DNA of 64,000 nucleotides from CAVHIG01 sp963636105 (lineage in GTDB: Bacteria > Bacillota > Clostridia > Peptostreptococcales > Anaerovoracaceae): contig CAVHIG010000001.1 of NCBI GenBank assembly GCA_963636105.1, positions 11,439 to 75,438 of the forward strand. The letters are read 5' to 3'. Under the pieces are notes generated by a model. The model had not been told where the DNA came from. It was given only the letters and a program-made list of their open reading frames with translations, and ran no database searches. The position numbers and the translations under genes are program-made. Below, piece after piece: positions 8,018-16,840 of the stretch. Position 1 is the first letter of the stretch; every line of letters starts with the position of its first letter.

Positions 8018-9933
8018 TATAACACACCTCCTACCAGCTGAACGAATACATAAAGCATCATTACGACAGACAGAATTCCGCCTATCATATTCATCTTCTT
8101 CTCATCAAAGATATCCTGCATGTACCAGTTTCTGAGTGATACTTCAGTCTTACCCTGAAGTGAGTTTCTGAATGTGAGATTGTCGCCCTGATTTACACCA
8201 GCCATGTAGATAGGAACGATCTTCTTCTTTGTCTTTCCCATGAAGAGCAGCGGCAGAAGAATTACAAGTGCCAGCATTGCGCTCATGATGTACATATTGC
8301 CTGTGGAGAGTGCCAGCTCAGAAACTGTAGCAAATACGCTCTGAAGGTAAGGCACTACGATGGCCGTAGATACAAGCGGGAAGATGAGGCATACAACTAC
8401 AGAGAGAGTTACGAGTGTACCGAGTACAAACCACTCTTCCTTGTGGATGTTGCCCTGTATGTTTTCTCTTGCAGCCATGATCGCTGAGAGCTTGCCCAGC
8501 CACTTTGTCCAGTAGAACGCGGTTACCGCGGAACCGAAGCAGATGATAGCTACGAGAATGAGGTTTCCTGAATCGATAAATGCTACCATGGAAGCCCACT
8601 TTGAGATGAGCATGCCCAGAGGAGCAAGGAACATCGCGGAGATACCTACCATCATGAAAGCAGCCAGTCTTGGAAGTCTTCCAAAGAGTCCGTCCATGTC
8701 TTCGATGTCTCTTGAACCGATGTTGTGCTCTGCTGTACCTACGCAGAGGAACAGGAGAGACTTAGTGATAGCATGGAATATGATGAGCATGATACCTGCC
8801 CATACTGAAGCATATGTGCCTATACCACCGCAAGTTACGATCAAACCGAGGTTTGCAACTGTGGAATAAGCGAGTACTCTCTTTGCGTTGCTCTGAGTGA
8901 TAGCAGCAAATGATGCCATAAGGAATGTGATGCCGCCTACCATCATAACCATGAGTCCTGCGCCGTTCCAGCCAAGACAAGGAGCAAGCTTCAGGATAAG
9001 GAATACGCCGGCCTTTACCATTGTGGATGAGTGGAGAAGTGCCGATGTAGGTGTAGGTGCAACCATAGCGCCCAGAAGCCAGCTGTTGAACGGCATCTGT
9101 GCAGCCTTTGTGATACCAGCAAATGCGAGACATGCTACAGGGAGTACGAGGAATGCGCCATAGCCTGCCTGACCGTATGAAATAAGTACGGAGAGCTCAA
9201 GCGTATCGAAATAAGTGCCCAGTGTGATGATACCGAAAGCAAAACCAAGTCCGCCGAGCAGGTTCATGATGAGTGCTCTGAAGGAGTTGTTTACAGCTTC
9301 CTGAGTCTTTGTAAATCCGATGAGGAAGAACGAACAAAGTGTTGTGATCTCCCAGAAGAAGTACATCCACAAAAGGTTGTTTGAAGTAACGATTCCAAAC
9401 ATTGCCGACAAGAAGATGAACATCAGGAAGAAGAACCAAGGTCTTCTGTCCGGCTCACTTGCGTGGTGATGCTGGAAATCCTTCATATATGCCGTAGCAT
9501 ATACGCAGATCATGCTTCCGATTATACCTATGATCAGAACCATGATGATTGAAAGTCTGTCGATATACATGTCGTTTGCGACTTCGATACCGTGACCGGT
9601 GCTCAGCTCAAACCAGATCATAAGCGGAGTCTGGATAAGTGACAAAACTGAAGCCAGATACTTCTTGTACTTGATACCAAGCACGATGACAACGACAGCA
9701 AGGCAGATTTCTATCGCAAGCATGAGCTTGCTGATTATGCCACTGACGCCGGCATCTATGACGAAATATTCTTCGCCAGTGCCGAAGTACGAAACCGCAA
9801 GGAATATGGAGCCGGCAGCTAATACAAGCGCGCCAAGCTTGACGATAATATCTCTTGCGCCATCAGTTTTGAGAACCAAAAGAGCCAAAGCAACTACCAG
9901 TGCAAATACAATTAGAAAAAAGATAGTGCCCAT
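8017..9933 (-). CDS. echA: Ech hydrogenase antiporter-like subunit, NuoL-like
   Basis: Large proton/sodium-translocating membrane subunit (NuoL/MrpA family), 638 residues with many transmembrane helices. Family features are the glutamate helix segment NNLLWMYFFWEITTLCSFFLIG (read as two pieces around residue 190) and the LLHSSTMVKAGVFLILKL helix near residue 300, with the conserved His and Lys used for ion transfer. A long lateral helix and a final transmembrane helix follow. It is the first gene of echABCDEF. The ATG has GGAGG five bases upstream. Promoter detail is lost because the N-run sits about 75 nt further upstream. Confidence 0.94.
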   Translation of the reverse strand: MGTIFFLIVFALVVALALLVLKTDGARDIIVKLGALVLAAGSIFLAVSYFGTGEEYFVIDAGVSGIISKLMLAIEICLAVVVIVLGIKYKKYLASVLSLIQTPLMIWFELSTGHGIEVANDMYIDRLSIIMVLIIGIIGSMICVYATAYMKDFQHHHASEPDRRPWFFFLMFIFLSAMFGIVTSNNLLWMYFFWEITTLCSFFLIGFTKTQEAVNNSFRALIMNLLGGLGFAFGIITLGTYFDTLELSVLISYGQAGYGAFLVLPVACLAFAGITKAAQMPFNSWLLGAMVAPTPTSALLHSSTMVKAGVFLILKLAPCLGWNGAGLMVMMVGGITFLMASFAAITQSNAKRVLAYSTVANLGLIVTCGGIGTYASVWAGIMLIIFHAITKSLLFLCVGTAEHNIGSRDIEDMDGLFGRLPRLAAFMMVGISAMFLAPLGMLISKWASMVAFIDSGNLILVAIICFGSAVTAFYWTKWLGKLSAIMAARENIQGNIHKEEWFVLGTLVTLSVVVCLIFPLVSTAIVVPYLQSVFATVSELALSTGNMYIMSAMLALVILLPLLFMGKTKKKIVPIYMAGVNQGDNLTFRNSLQGKTEVSLRNWYMQDIFDEKKMNMIGGILSVVMMLYVFVQLVGGVL

Positions 9934-10005
9934 TTAATCCTCCTAATTTAAAATAACTATTAATTGATATATTCACATGCACACCCTGTATGTACAGAAT
10001 ACACC

Positions 10006-10015
10006 NNNNNNNNNN
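10006..10015. other. Assembly gap (ten Ns) with a repeated 9-mer at both edges
   Basis: Ten Ns interrupt the intergenic region upstream of echA. The bases before (GAATACACC) and after (GAATACACC) the gap are identical, so the two contig ends may simply overlap or flank a collapsed tandem repeat. Confidence 0.95.
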
Positions 10016-10053
10016 GAATACACCTACGATATTATATTAGAAAGTTAAAAAAA

Positions 10054-10095
10054 AAACAAGCCCTTTGCTTCAAAAAAGGTCTTGTTTTTAATTTT
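10054..10095 (-). terminator. Terminator of the FAD-dependent dehydrogenase gene
   Basis: A hairpin (AACAAG-ACCTTT / AAAGGG-CTTGTT with one mismatch, short loop) is followed on the minus strand by a long T-run. The plus strand also ends in a T-run, so it can act in both directions between this gene and the ech operon. Confidence 0.65.
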
Positions 10096-10115
10096 GTACA
10101 TTGTCGCCGCGACCG

Positions 10116-10165
10116 GCAGTTTGCTATTAGCTGTCAGCTGCTAAGCGCCAGCAGCTGATCAGCGA
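10116..10165. repeat. AGCTG/CAGCT-rich intergenic repeat
   Basis: A short stretch of interleaved CAGCTG, GTCAGC and AGCAGCTGATCAGC words just past and over the 3' end of the FAD gene. Related words recur at 32714-32785, 40300-40355 and 42278-42306, always close to a gene's 3' end. Confidence 0.45.
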
Positions 10166-11538
10166 TATTTCTCCGCCAGTATATGCGCTACATATACGCC
10201 GGAGGCCGAGGCCTGTGAGAGTGAATGTGTCACACCTGAGCCGTCCCCCAGGGCATACAGACCCTTTACAGCTGTCTCCAGATTGCTGTCCACCTCTACC
10301 TTTGAGTTGTAGAATTTTACTTCTACGCCATAAAGCAAGGTGTCTTCATTTGCGGTACCCGGCGCGATCTTATCGAGCGCGTAGATCATCTCGATTATAT
10401 CATCAAGCTGTCTCTTTGGCATCACGAGGGAAAGATCTCCCGGCGTCGCCTTGAGCGTAGGCCTTGTAAAGCTCTTTTGCATTCTGCGCTCGCTGCTTCT
10501 CCTGCCCTTTACAAGATCTCCAAACCTCTGCAAAAGCACGCCGCCGCCGAGCATATTCGAAAGCCTTGCTATGGACTCACCATACTCATTGCTGTTCTTA
10601 AAAGGCTCCGTAAAATTATTGGATACGAGCAGCGCAAAATTCGTATTCTCCGTGCGAAGCGCCGGATCCGCGTAGCTGTGGCCGTTTACGGTCACAATGC
10701 CATTTGTATTCTCGGCTACGACCTCACCGTAAGGATTCATACAGAAGGTGCGGACCATATCGTTGTACTTGTCGGTCTTGTATACAAGCTTGCTTTCGTA
10801 TACATCGTCCGTGATATGCTTGAAAATCTCAGCGGGAAGCTCCACACGCACGCCTATATCCACACGGTTTGACTTCTGTCCTATTCCGAGCTTGTCACAT
10901 ACGGAGGCTATCCACTTTGAACCGGAGCGGCCTGTAGCCAGCACCAGATCCTGGCACTTATACTCATCCTTATCGGTGCGCACGATAAAACCGCCGCCTT
11001 CAAGCTTTTCTACATCATTTATCGTCTCTCCGAAGGCCATATCGACTCTGTCCTTGGAATATTCATACATTTTCTGGAGAATCTGTACGTTTCTGTCTGT
11101 GCCCAGATGCCTTACCTTCGCGTCCAGCAGGTTGAGATTGTTCTGCAAAGCCTTTGTCTTGAGCTGAGAATTTCCCGTAGAATAGAGCTTCGCCTCAGCT
11201 CCGCCCATGCTGCACAGCACACTGTCCACGTATTCCATAAGCTCCATGGCCTTGTCCACGCCCACATATGCATGCAAATCGCCGCCAAACTTCGTTGTGA
11301 TATTGTATTTTCCGTCGGAAAGCGTACCGGCTCCGCCATATCCGTTCATGATATGGCAAGGAGTGCATCTGATGCAGCTGTCTGTCTTTCCGAGCTTTAT
11401 AGGACACTGCCTCTTTTCCAAAGCTCTGCCCTTATCTATCATTATAATTTTCGCGTTATTGTCTATCTTTGTAAGCTCATACGAGAGAAATACTCCCGCT
11501 GCTCCCGCGCCCGCTATCACTATGTCATAGGTTTTCAT
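10159..11538 (-). CDS. FAD-dependent dehydrogenase (COG2509-like)
   Basis: Predicted soluble flavoprotein of 459 residues. The N-terminal Rossmann FAD motif is clear: VIAGAGAAGVFLSYEL at residues 7-22, then a glutamate/aspartate-lysine region. A cysteine-rich segment (KRQCPIKLGK, then CIRCTPCH, about residues 43-63) is followed by GYGGAGTLSDGKYN. A second FAD-contact motif, DLVLATGRSGSKW, lies near 200, and the C-terminal FAD loop ALGDGSGVTHSLSQASASG closes the protein. This pattern matches the uncharacterised COG2509 family (NAD(P)/FAD-dependent oxidoreductases of Clostridia); the substrate is not known. The CxxCxxC-type segment might bind a cluster, but that is inference. It is a single gene, terminated at 10054-10095. 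Confidence 0.85.
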   Translation of the reverse strand: MKTYDIVIAGAGAAGVFLSYELTKIDNNAKIIMIDKGRALEKRQCPIKLGKTDSCIRCTPCHIMNGYGGAGTLSDGKYNITTKFGGDLHAYVGVDKAMELMEYVDSVLCSMGGAEAKLYSTGNSQLKTKALQNNLNLLDAKVRHLGTDRNVQILQKMYEYSKDRVDMAFGETINDVEKLEGGGFIVRTDKDEYKCQDLVLATGRSGSKWIASVCDKLGIGQKSNRVDIGVRVELPAEIFKHITDDVYESKLVYKTDKYNDMVRTFCMNPYGEVVAENTNGIVTVNGHSYADPALRTENTNFALLVSNNFTEPFKNSNEYGESIARLSNMLGGGVLLQRFGDLVKGRRSSERRMQKSFTRPTLKATPGDLSLVMPKRQLDDIIEMIYALDKIAPGTANEDTLLYGVEVKFYNSKVEVDSNLETAVKGLYALGDGSGVTHSLSQASASGVYVAHILAEKYR

Positions 11539-11591
11539 ATTCTACACTGCCCCTTTATGTTATATTATTTTATACTGTACCGCAAAAGCAC

Positions 11592-11626
11592 ACCAAAAAA
11601 CAGAGCCTTGAGGCTTTTTCCCCGAG
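11592..11626 (-). terminator. Terminator after the DUF1292 gene
   Basis: On the minus strand a 6-bp stem (GAGCCT / AGGCTC) with a large loop is followed by TGTTTTTTGG, about 50 nt after the stop codon. A copy of the dispersed 12-mer (11631-11642) abuts its 5' side. Confidence 0.6.
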
Positions 11627-11675
11627 GCTCCGCCGTTTCCGCGTCTTTTTCTATGCCCGCAAACCTGCGCGACCG

Positions 11676-11963
11676 CTATGCCTGCTCAGCAACTATCGCG
11701 TCGAATTCGTCTACAGCTGCCTGGAATTCATCGTCGTCCTCTATATCCACAAGCTCAAATTCCGAATCATTTATCTCATTGTAGCCGTAGATGTAGACAT
11801 CGTCTGAGCCGTCGTCTGGAATAAGTGCTATATATTCCTTGCCGTTGCATTCGAAGATACCCATAATTTCGCATTCAATATCCTCGCCGTCATCAAATTC
11901 CAGCGTAATATATTCGCGGTCATCCTCAAGCTCTGTATTGACATTCTTTTCATTTTCAGCCAT
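11676..11963 (-). CDS. DUF1292 domain protein (YrzB-like)
   Basis: Small acidic cytoplasmic protein, 95 residues. The core YITLEFDDGEDIECEIMGIF, followed by GKEYIALIP and VYIYGYNE, is the DUF1292 fold found across Firmicutes next to yrzL/yrrK or alone. Its role is unknown. The start ATG at 11963 lies after an AGGATTAT-type site. It sits 80 nt downstream of uvrC on the same strand and is followed by a terminator. Confidence 0.88.
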   Translation of the reverse strand: MAENEKNVNTELEDDREYITLEFDDGEDIECEIMGIFECNGKEYIALIPDDGSDDVYIYGYNEINDSEFELVDIEDDDEFQAAVDEFDAIVAEQA

Positions 11964-12043
11964 AACTATAATCCTCCATAAATTCTACGTTCATTTTTTC
12001 AAATGGCTCTCTCCAAACATTCTACCATTGAAATATAAATTTA

Positions 12044-14005
12044 TCAATGAAAAAATTTATATATATTTTCGGCCAATTTTTCGGTGATGCCATCCACCAT
12101 CGCAAGCTCCTCCTCGCCTGCCTTTTTTATATTGTCTATACTGCCAAAATGTGCCAGCAGAGCGTTCCTCTTCACCGGTCCTATGCCCGGAATATTGTCA
12201 AGGAGCGAGCCCTGCACACTCTTTGCGCGCAGGCCGTGGTGATATTCTATCGCAAAGCGGTGGACCTCCTCCTGCACCGTGCCCATGTACTTGAAAAGCA
12301 GCGGTCTCTCGCGAAGCTCAATCTCACGAAATTCCTCGCCCTGCTTCCAAATGAGCGCGCGCGTCCTGTGGTGGTCATCCTTTGCCATGCCCCATACAGG
12401 GATTTTGCGTTTTAAAATACGCTCCTCCGGTGGCCGCGCTTTCTCTGCCTGCGCAAACGCCGAAAGCACCTGCTCAGCCGCGCTCACCTGTCCCTTGCCG
12501 CCGTCCATCAAAAATACGTCCGGAAGCGTCGCAAAGCCCGCATCGCCCTCAGCCGCGCGCTTTAGCCTGCGATAGAGCACCTCCTGCAGGCTCGCGTAAT
12601 CATCCGGCCCTTCTGTATGCACCTTGAATCTGCGGTAGGCCTTTTTGAGCGGCCTTGCGCCTACAAATACCACCATTGCGCCCACCGTATCCACGCCATT
12701 TGTGTTTGAAATGTCGTAGGCCTCCATGCGATACTCTCCGCTCTCATGCGGAAACGGCGCAGTTTCCGCAAGCTCCGCAGTTTCCGCAAGCGGCGCAGTC
12801 TCCGCGGCAGAATCCAAAGCCCTCTGATCGCCTGCCCAGAGAGTGAGCAGCTTCTTAATCTCGCTTTGAAGGGACTGACTGCGCTCGCGGCGGTTCTTTT
12901 CGCGCTCATCTATGGTCTTGACAAGCTCCACAAGGTCCCGGCGCGCAAGGTCCAAAAGTGCCTTCTTGTCGCCTCTTTGCGGCACAAAAATCTTCACCTG
13001 ACTGCCTCGAAGCTCCGAAAGATATTTTTCGGTCAGCTCCGCGTCAGGAAGCGCCGCAGCCAAAAGAATCTCCCTCGGCAGCACGCCCTGCTCGCCGTAA
13101 TATTGCTTTATAAATGCCGAAGCAAGCTCGCCCGCCTCGTCTGTCTCATCCGCCTGCATAGGAAAGGCCTCGCGTCCCGAAAGTTTCCCATCTCTGACAA
13201 AAAATATCACCGCATAGCTCGCCGCAGCACTCTTTGCGGTCAGCACTATGTCAAAGTCGCTTGCGCCCAATATCGTCACTCTCTGCTTTTCACCGAGGGC
13301 ACGCGCCGCCGTGATGAGATCGCGATATTCCGCGGCCTTTTCAAATTCCATCGTCTCCGCCGCCGCCTGCATCTCAGCCGTCAGATAATCCAGAAGCGGC
13401 TTTTCCCTGCCATTTAAAAATTCCAGAGCGCCGCGCAGATTTTCGGCATACTTCTCCTTTGAAATATGCCCGCCGCACACGCCCTTGCACTTGCCTATGT
13501 GAAAATTCAGACAGGGCCTGAAGCCCTCCGGAAAACGCCTTGCCGAGCAGCGCTTGAGAACGCATATGTCATTTAAGAAATCCACGATTTGATTCACCGC
13601 GCCCGCGTCCGAATACGGACCATAGTATTTTGCGCCGTCCCTATCAAGCTGCCGCGTCTTGAAAAGCCTTGGAAAATCCTCATTCACCGTCACCTTTATA
13701 TACGGATAGGTCTTGTCGTCGCGCAGCAGGATGTTGTACTTTGGCATGTACTTTTTTATGAGATTGCACTCCAAAATGAGCGCCTCCATCTCGGTCGCGC
13801 AGGTTATATATTCAAATTCCTCTATGTGGCTCACCATGGCAGCCACCTTCGGGTCGCGATTTCTCGACTGTTGGAAATACTGGCTTACGCGGTTTTTCAG
13901 CGAGACCGCCTTGCCCACGTATATCACCTGTCCCAATTTATCCTTATGAAGATAAACTCCCGGACAAGTCGGGAGTTTCTTCAAATTTTCCTTTATATCA
14001 AACAT
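12044..14005 (-). CDS. uvrC: UvrABC excinuclease subunit C
   Basis: Nucleotide-excision-repair nuclease making both incisions around a lesion marked by UvrAB; about 653 residues. The GIY-YIG domain is at the N-terminus (GVYLHKDKLGQVIYVGKA, catalytic Arg in the following helix). The Cys-rich CSARRFPEGFRPCLNFHIGKCKGVCGG, read as two pieces, is near 155-180. The UVR region follows (EMQAAAETMEFEKAAEYRD). The RNase H-like domain starts at YDISNTNG, and the C-terminal HhH pair includes DNIPGIGPVKRNALL. The chosen ATG (14005) overlaps the stop of the upstream carboxypeptidase by one base (TGATG); a GTG 12 bases earlier is also possible. Oddity: an extra Ala/Glu/Thr-rich stretch (AETAPLAETAELAETAPF), made of the dispersed 12-mer and degenerate copies, sits just before the RNase H-like domain. 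Confidence 0.96.
   Translation of the reverse strand: MFDIKENLKKLPTCPGVYLHKDKLGQVIYVGKAVSLKNRVSQYFQQSRNRDPKVAAMVSHIEEFEYITCATEMEALILECNLIKKYMPKYNILLRDDKTYPYIKVTVNEDFPRLFKTRQLDRDGAKYYGPYSDAGAVNQIVDFLNDICVLKRCSARRFPEGFRPCLNFHIGKCKGVCGGHISKEKYAENLRGALEFLNGREKPLLDYLTAEMQAAAETMEFEKAAEYRDLITAARALGEKQRVTILGASDFDIVLTAKSAAASYAVIFFVRDGKLSGREAFPMQADETDEAGELASAFIKQYYGEQGVLPREILLAAALPDAELTEKYLSELRGSQVKIFVPQRGDKKALLDLARRDLVELVKTIDEREKNRRERSQSLQSEIKKLLTLWAGDQRALDSAAETAPLAETAELAETAPFPHESGEYRMEAYDISNTNGVDTVGAMVVFVGARPLKKAYRRFKVHTEGPDDYASLQEVLYRRLKRAAEGDAGFATLPDVFLMDGGKGQVSAAEQVLSAFAQAEKARPPEERILKRKIPVWGMAKDDHHRTRALIWKQGEEFREIELRERPLLFKYMGTVQEEVHRFAIEYHHGLRAKSVQGSLLDNIPGIGPVKRNALLAHFGSIDNIKKAGEEELAMVDGITEKLAENIYKFFH
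12748..12803. repeat. Cluster of GCGGAAACNGCG repeats inside uvrC
   Basis: One exact 12-mer at 12748-12759, then degenerate copies (GCAGTTTCCGCA, GCTCCGCAGTTTCCGCA, GCGCAGTCTCCGC) in a row. They encode the AETA repeats of UvrC, placed between the UVR and RNase H-like domains where an insertion is tolerated. Confidence 0.75.
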
Positions 14006-15597
14006 CAATACGGCCACTTTCTCTGTTCTTGGTCTTGCTGTTTTCTGTGTCTTTCCATGGCGATCTCCATGGCTTTCTGTGCGCGCCTTGCCTTCTTGCG
14101 CTTCTTGTGTCTGCGCTTAAGCTCCATCAGCACGAGCCATAAAACTACCACGATGACTGCCAAAATTGTAAGCACTATCCAGATAACCTTTGCTATCGAG
14201 TCAGAAATTCCGATATTTGAAAGCACGCCGCCCTTTTCGACAGCGGCTGTCGCCCTTATAGGAATCTCGGCTATCACATCGCCCGTCTCAAGCACGGAGA
14301 TTTTGCCTACCTGCTGGCCCTCCTCAAGTGGAGCCTTCACCTTGTCAAGCGTTATCTTCGTTGTGATTACGGACTTTGAGGCCTCCTTTGGCAATGTCAC
14401 GCTGTATGTGTCGGAATCAGCCCGCACAAGCACGCTTTTTACAGCACCGCCCCGTACCTTTACGCTTCCGAGAATTCTGCCCTCAGTAAGCTCGCCAAAT
14501 GTCGCCGCGGAGACCTCGAGCGCAGCCTCGCCTGTGTCTGTTGAGCCGCTCTCGTCCTCTGCGGAAACGGCGTCGCTTGCGGCTGTCTCCGAGTCATCCT
14601 CGCTTGCGGCTGCCTCCGAATTGGCCGCAGCCTCTCCCTTGGAGACGTCTATGCCGGCATTTGTAAGTGCCTCGCTGTCGCCTGTCAGATCTACCTTATA
14701 CGAATAGTAATTCTCAAAGCCCCAGTCCATGAGCGCTATACAATCCGCAAAGCGTCCCATCTCAGAGGATTTCATAACTGCGGCTATGAGAGTCGTGCCA
14801 TTTCTCTGTGCCGCGGCCACAAGGCAGCCGCCCGCGTGACTTGTATATCCTGTCTTTATACCCAGGATTCCGTCATATTTACAGATTCTGGACACACCGT
14901 TTACCACTACCTCATTTGCGACATCGTAGAGCAAGCGGTTTGTATTGTGGAAGTATCTTGTATCCTGCAAATTTGTAGCCGCCACGGTATATTGGTATGT
15001 GGAGACGATCTTGCGGAAATCTTCATTTTTCATGCAATATCTTGCGATCATCGCAAGGTCATAAGGCGTGGAGAGATGTCCTTCCACGTGCAGGCCGTTT
15101 GGATTTACGTAATTTGTATTTTTTGCGCCTATCTCCTTGACCTTTTCATTCATGAGCTTTACAAACTCGTCCGTTGTGCCGGAGATGGCCTTCCCAATCG
15201 CTATGGCGCTGTCATTCGCGGACTCGAGCATGAGTCCGTATACGACATCCTTTGCCGTAATCTGCTCGCCCTCAAGCAGGTAGATTCTGCTGCCTTCTGT
15301 AAATGAAATCTCCTGGTCTATCGGAATAAGCTCCTCGGGATCCAGGTTTTCAAGCGCGAGTATGCAGGTTGTCATTTTTGTAGTGCTCGCCGGCTCAAAT
15401 TGCTTGTCGGCATTTTTGCTGTAGAGTATCTCGCCCGAGGTCGCGTCGATAAGTATGGCGCCCTCGCCCTCGAGCACGGGCTCCGCCGTTTCCGCAAAAG
15501 AGCTGTCAAGGCCTGCGATATGCATTCCTGAAAACGCTGACACTGTTATGGCCAGTGCCAGCGCAAATGTAAATATTTTTTTCCTCATCTCTGTCAT
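14005..15597 (-). CDS. D-alanyl-D-alanine carboxypeptidase (DacF/PBP5 type)
   Basis: Secreted penicillin-binding protein that trims the terminal D-Ala of peptidoglycan stem peptides; 530 residues from the ATG at 15597. It has an N-terminal signal peptide (MRKKIFTFALALAITVSAFSG). The catalytic motifs are STTK (nucleophile Ser), SAN, and KTG in GIKTGYTSHAGG. The PBP5_C beta-domain follows, then a C-terminal transmembrane helix (VIWIVLTILAVIVVVLWLVL) and a Lys/Arg-rich cytoplasmic tail. A longer frame starts further upstream but would overlap apgM; the ATG four bases after the apgM stop is more likely. An Ala/Ser/Glu/Asp-rich insert between the catalytic and beta domains contains a copy of the dispersed 12-mer (14561-14572). 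Another copy (15484-15495) codes for the junction just after the signal peptide. Confidence 0.92.
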   Translation of the reverse strand: MTEMRKKIFTFALALAITVSAFSGMHIAGLDSSFAETAEPVLEGEGAILIDATSGEILYSKNADKQFEPASTTKMTTCILALENLDPEELIPIDQEISFTEGSRIYLLEGEQITAKDVVYGLMLESANDSAIAIGKAISGTTDEFVKLMNEKVKEIGAKNTNYVNPNGLHVEGHLSTPYDLAMIARYCMKNEDFRKIVSTYQYTVAATNLQDTRYFHNTNRLLYDVANEVVVNGVSRICKYDGILGIKTGYTSHAGGCLVAAAQRNGTTLIAAVMKSSEMGRFADCIALMDWGFENYYSYKVDLTGDSEALTNAGIDVSKGEAAANSEAAASEDDSETAASDAVSAEDESGSTDTGEAALEVSAATFGELTEGRILGSVKVRGGAVKSVLVRADSDTYSVTLPKEASKSVITTKITLDKVKAPLEEGQQVGKISVLETGDVIAEIPIRATAAVEKGGVLSNIGISDSIAKVIWIVLTILAVIVVVLWLVLMELKRRHKKRKKARRAQKAMEIAMERHRKQQDQEQRKWPY

Positions 15598-15601
15598 TGC
15601 T

Positions 15602-16837
15602 TTACTTTCTGAAGAAGTAGTCCGCCAATGCAAAGCCGCTGTCAAAGTACGCGCCCTTTTCACCGGAAACCTCGGCAAATTTCTTGCTTGCGTCGGCCTC
15701 TGTGAGCTTTGTGCTGTCGTAGATTACGAAAGGTACCGGGTCTGAGGAGTGTGTCCTTATGGCAAGAGGTGTCCTGTGATCAGGCACTACGAGTGCGCGG
15801 AATTCCTCGCCTGTGCTCTTGAGGTAGTCGAAAATCGGCGCGAATACAAGCCTGTCAATATTTTCCATGCATGTAATCTTGCCCTCCATGTCGCCCTGGT
15901 GGGAGCATTCGTCCGTGCCCTCAAGGTGCATGTATACAAAGTCCTTGCCTTTTTTGAATTCCTCGATTGCGGCCTTTGCCTTGCCCTCGTAATTTGTATG
16001 GAGTGTGCCTGTAGCGCCCTCTACGTCCACGGAGTCGAGTCCGGCGCAGATTGCGATGCCCTTTATGAGGTCTACTGCCGAAATCGCCGTGCCCGTGATG
16101 CCATACTTGTCATAGAAGGATGAAAGCGCGGGCTTTTTGCCCTGACCCCATATCCAGAGTGTATTTGCGGGATTGAGGCCCTTCTTTCTTCTCTCGACAT
16201 TTACCGGATGGTCGTTTAAGAATTTGAAGCTCTCCTTCATCATGTTTGTGATAAATTCTACGCCTGCGCCCTGTGGAAGGTAGTCGCCCGCTCTTCTGCC
16301 GAGCACGTCGTGCGGCGGTGTAAGCTGGTAAGCAGTACTGCCCTCATGCACTATCATGCAATGGCGGTAGCTTACTCCCGTGTAGAACTTGATAATTTCG
16401 TTTTCGAAATGCTCATTTGCGGCCTTTATGAGCTCATCGGCCTCAGCTGTTGTGATGTCGCCGGAGCTGTGATCCTTTATGATGAGATCGTCATAATTGT
16501 CTCCCGTCTGTGCCGGTGTGCCGTCCGCTCTCTCAAGCGTAATGATATTTGTCCTGAATGCCACGTCTGTGTCGGACATATCTATGCCTATGCTGGCCGC
16601 CTCAAGCGGTGAACGTCCCGTAAGGTAAACGGCCGGATTGTAGCCCATTACCGAAAGGTTTGCGGCATCGCTTCCCGGTGCCACACCGTCCGGAATGGTC
16701 TTTACCGTGCCGACCTCGCCTACGGCCGCCGCCGCGTTTATATTGTCTATTTTTGCGACCTCAAGAGGAGTCTTTCCTCCGAGCGCTTCTACCTTGTCAT
16801 CCCCTGCCCCATCGGGTACCAAAATAAAATACTTCAC
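15602..16837 (-). CDS. apgM: ApgM-type phosphoglycerate mutase / COG3635 phosphomutase-like enzyme
   Basis: Metal-dependent alkaline-phosphatase-superfamily enzyme, 411 residues, of the archaeal-type cofactor-independent phosphoglycerate mutase family. Visible hallmarks are LVPDGAGD (metal-binding Asp) at residues 6-13 and GSDAANLSVMGYNP (the catalytic Ser position) at about 55-68. Late metal ligands are in EGTDECSHQGD near 310 and VVPDHRTPLAIRTHSSDP near 360. Known family members interconvert 2- and 3-phosphoglycerate. Some COG3635 proteins are instead annotated as homoserine kinase analogues. Here it sits 3 nt downstream of serC, so a role linked to serine synthesis is suggested. No phosphoserine phosphatase is seen nearby. 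Confidence 0.88.
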   Translation of the reverse strand: MKYFILVPDGAGDDKVEALGGKTPLEVAKIDNINAAAAVGEVGTVKTIPDGVAPGSDAANLSVMGYNPAVYLTGRSPLEAASIGIDMSDTDVAFRTNIITLERADGTPAQTGDNYDDLIIKDHSSGDITTAEADELIKAANEHFENEIIKFYTGVSYRHCMIVHEGSTAYQLTPPHDVLGRRAGDYLPQGAGVEFITNMMKESFKFLNDHPVNVERRKKGLNPANTLWIWGQGKKPALSSFYDKYGITGTAISAVDLIKGIAICAGLDSVDVEGATGTLHTNYEGKAKAAIEEFKKGKDFVYMHLEGTDECSHQGDMEGKITCMENIDRLVFAPIFDYLKSTGEEFRALVVPDHRTPLAIRTHSSDPVPFVIYDSTKLTEADASKKFAEVSGEKGAYFDSGFALADYFFRK

Positions 16838-16840
16838 CTT

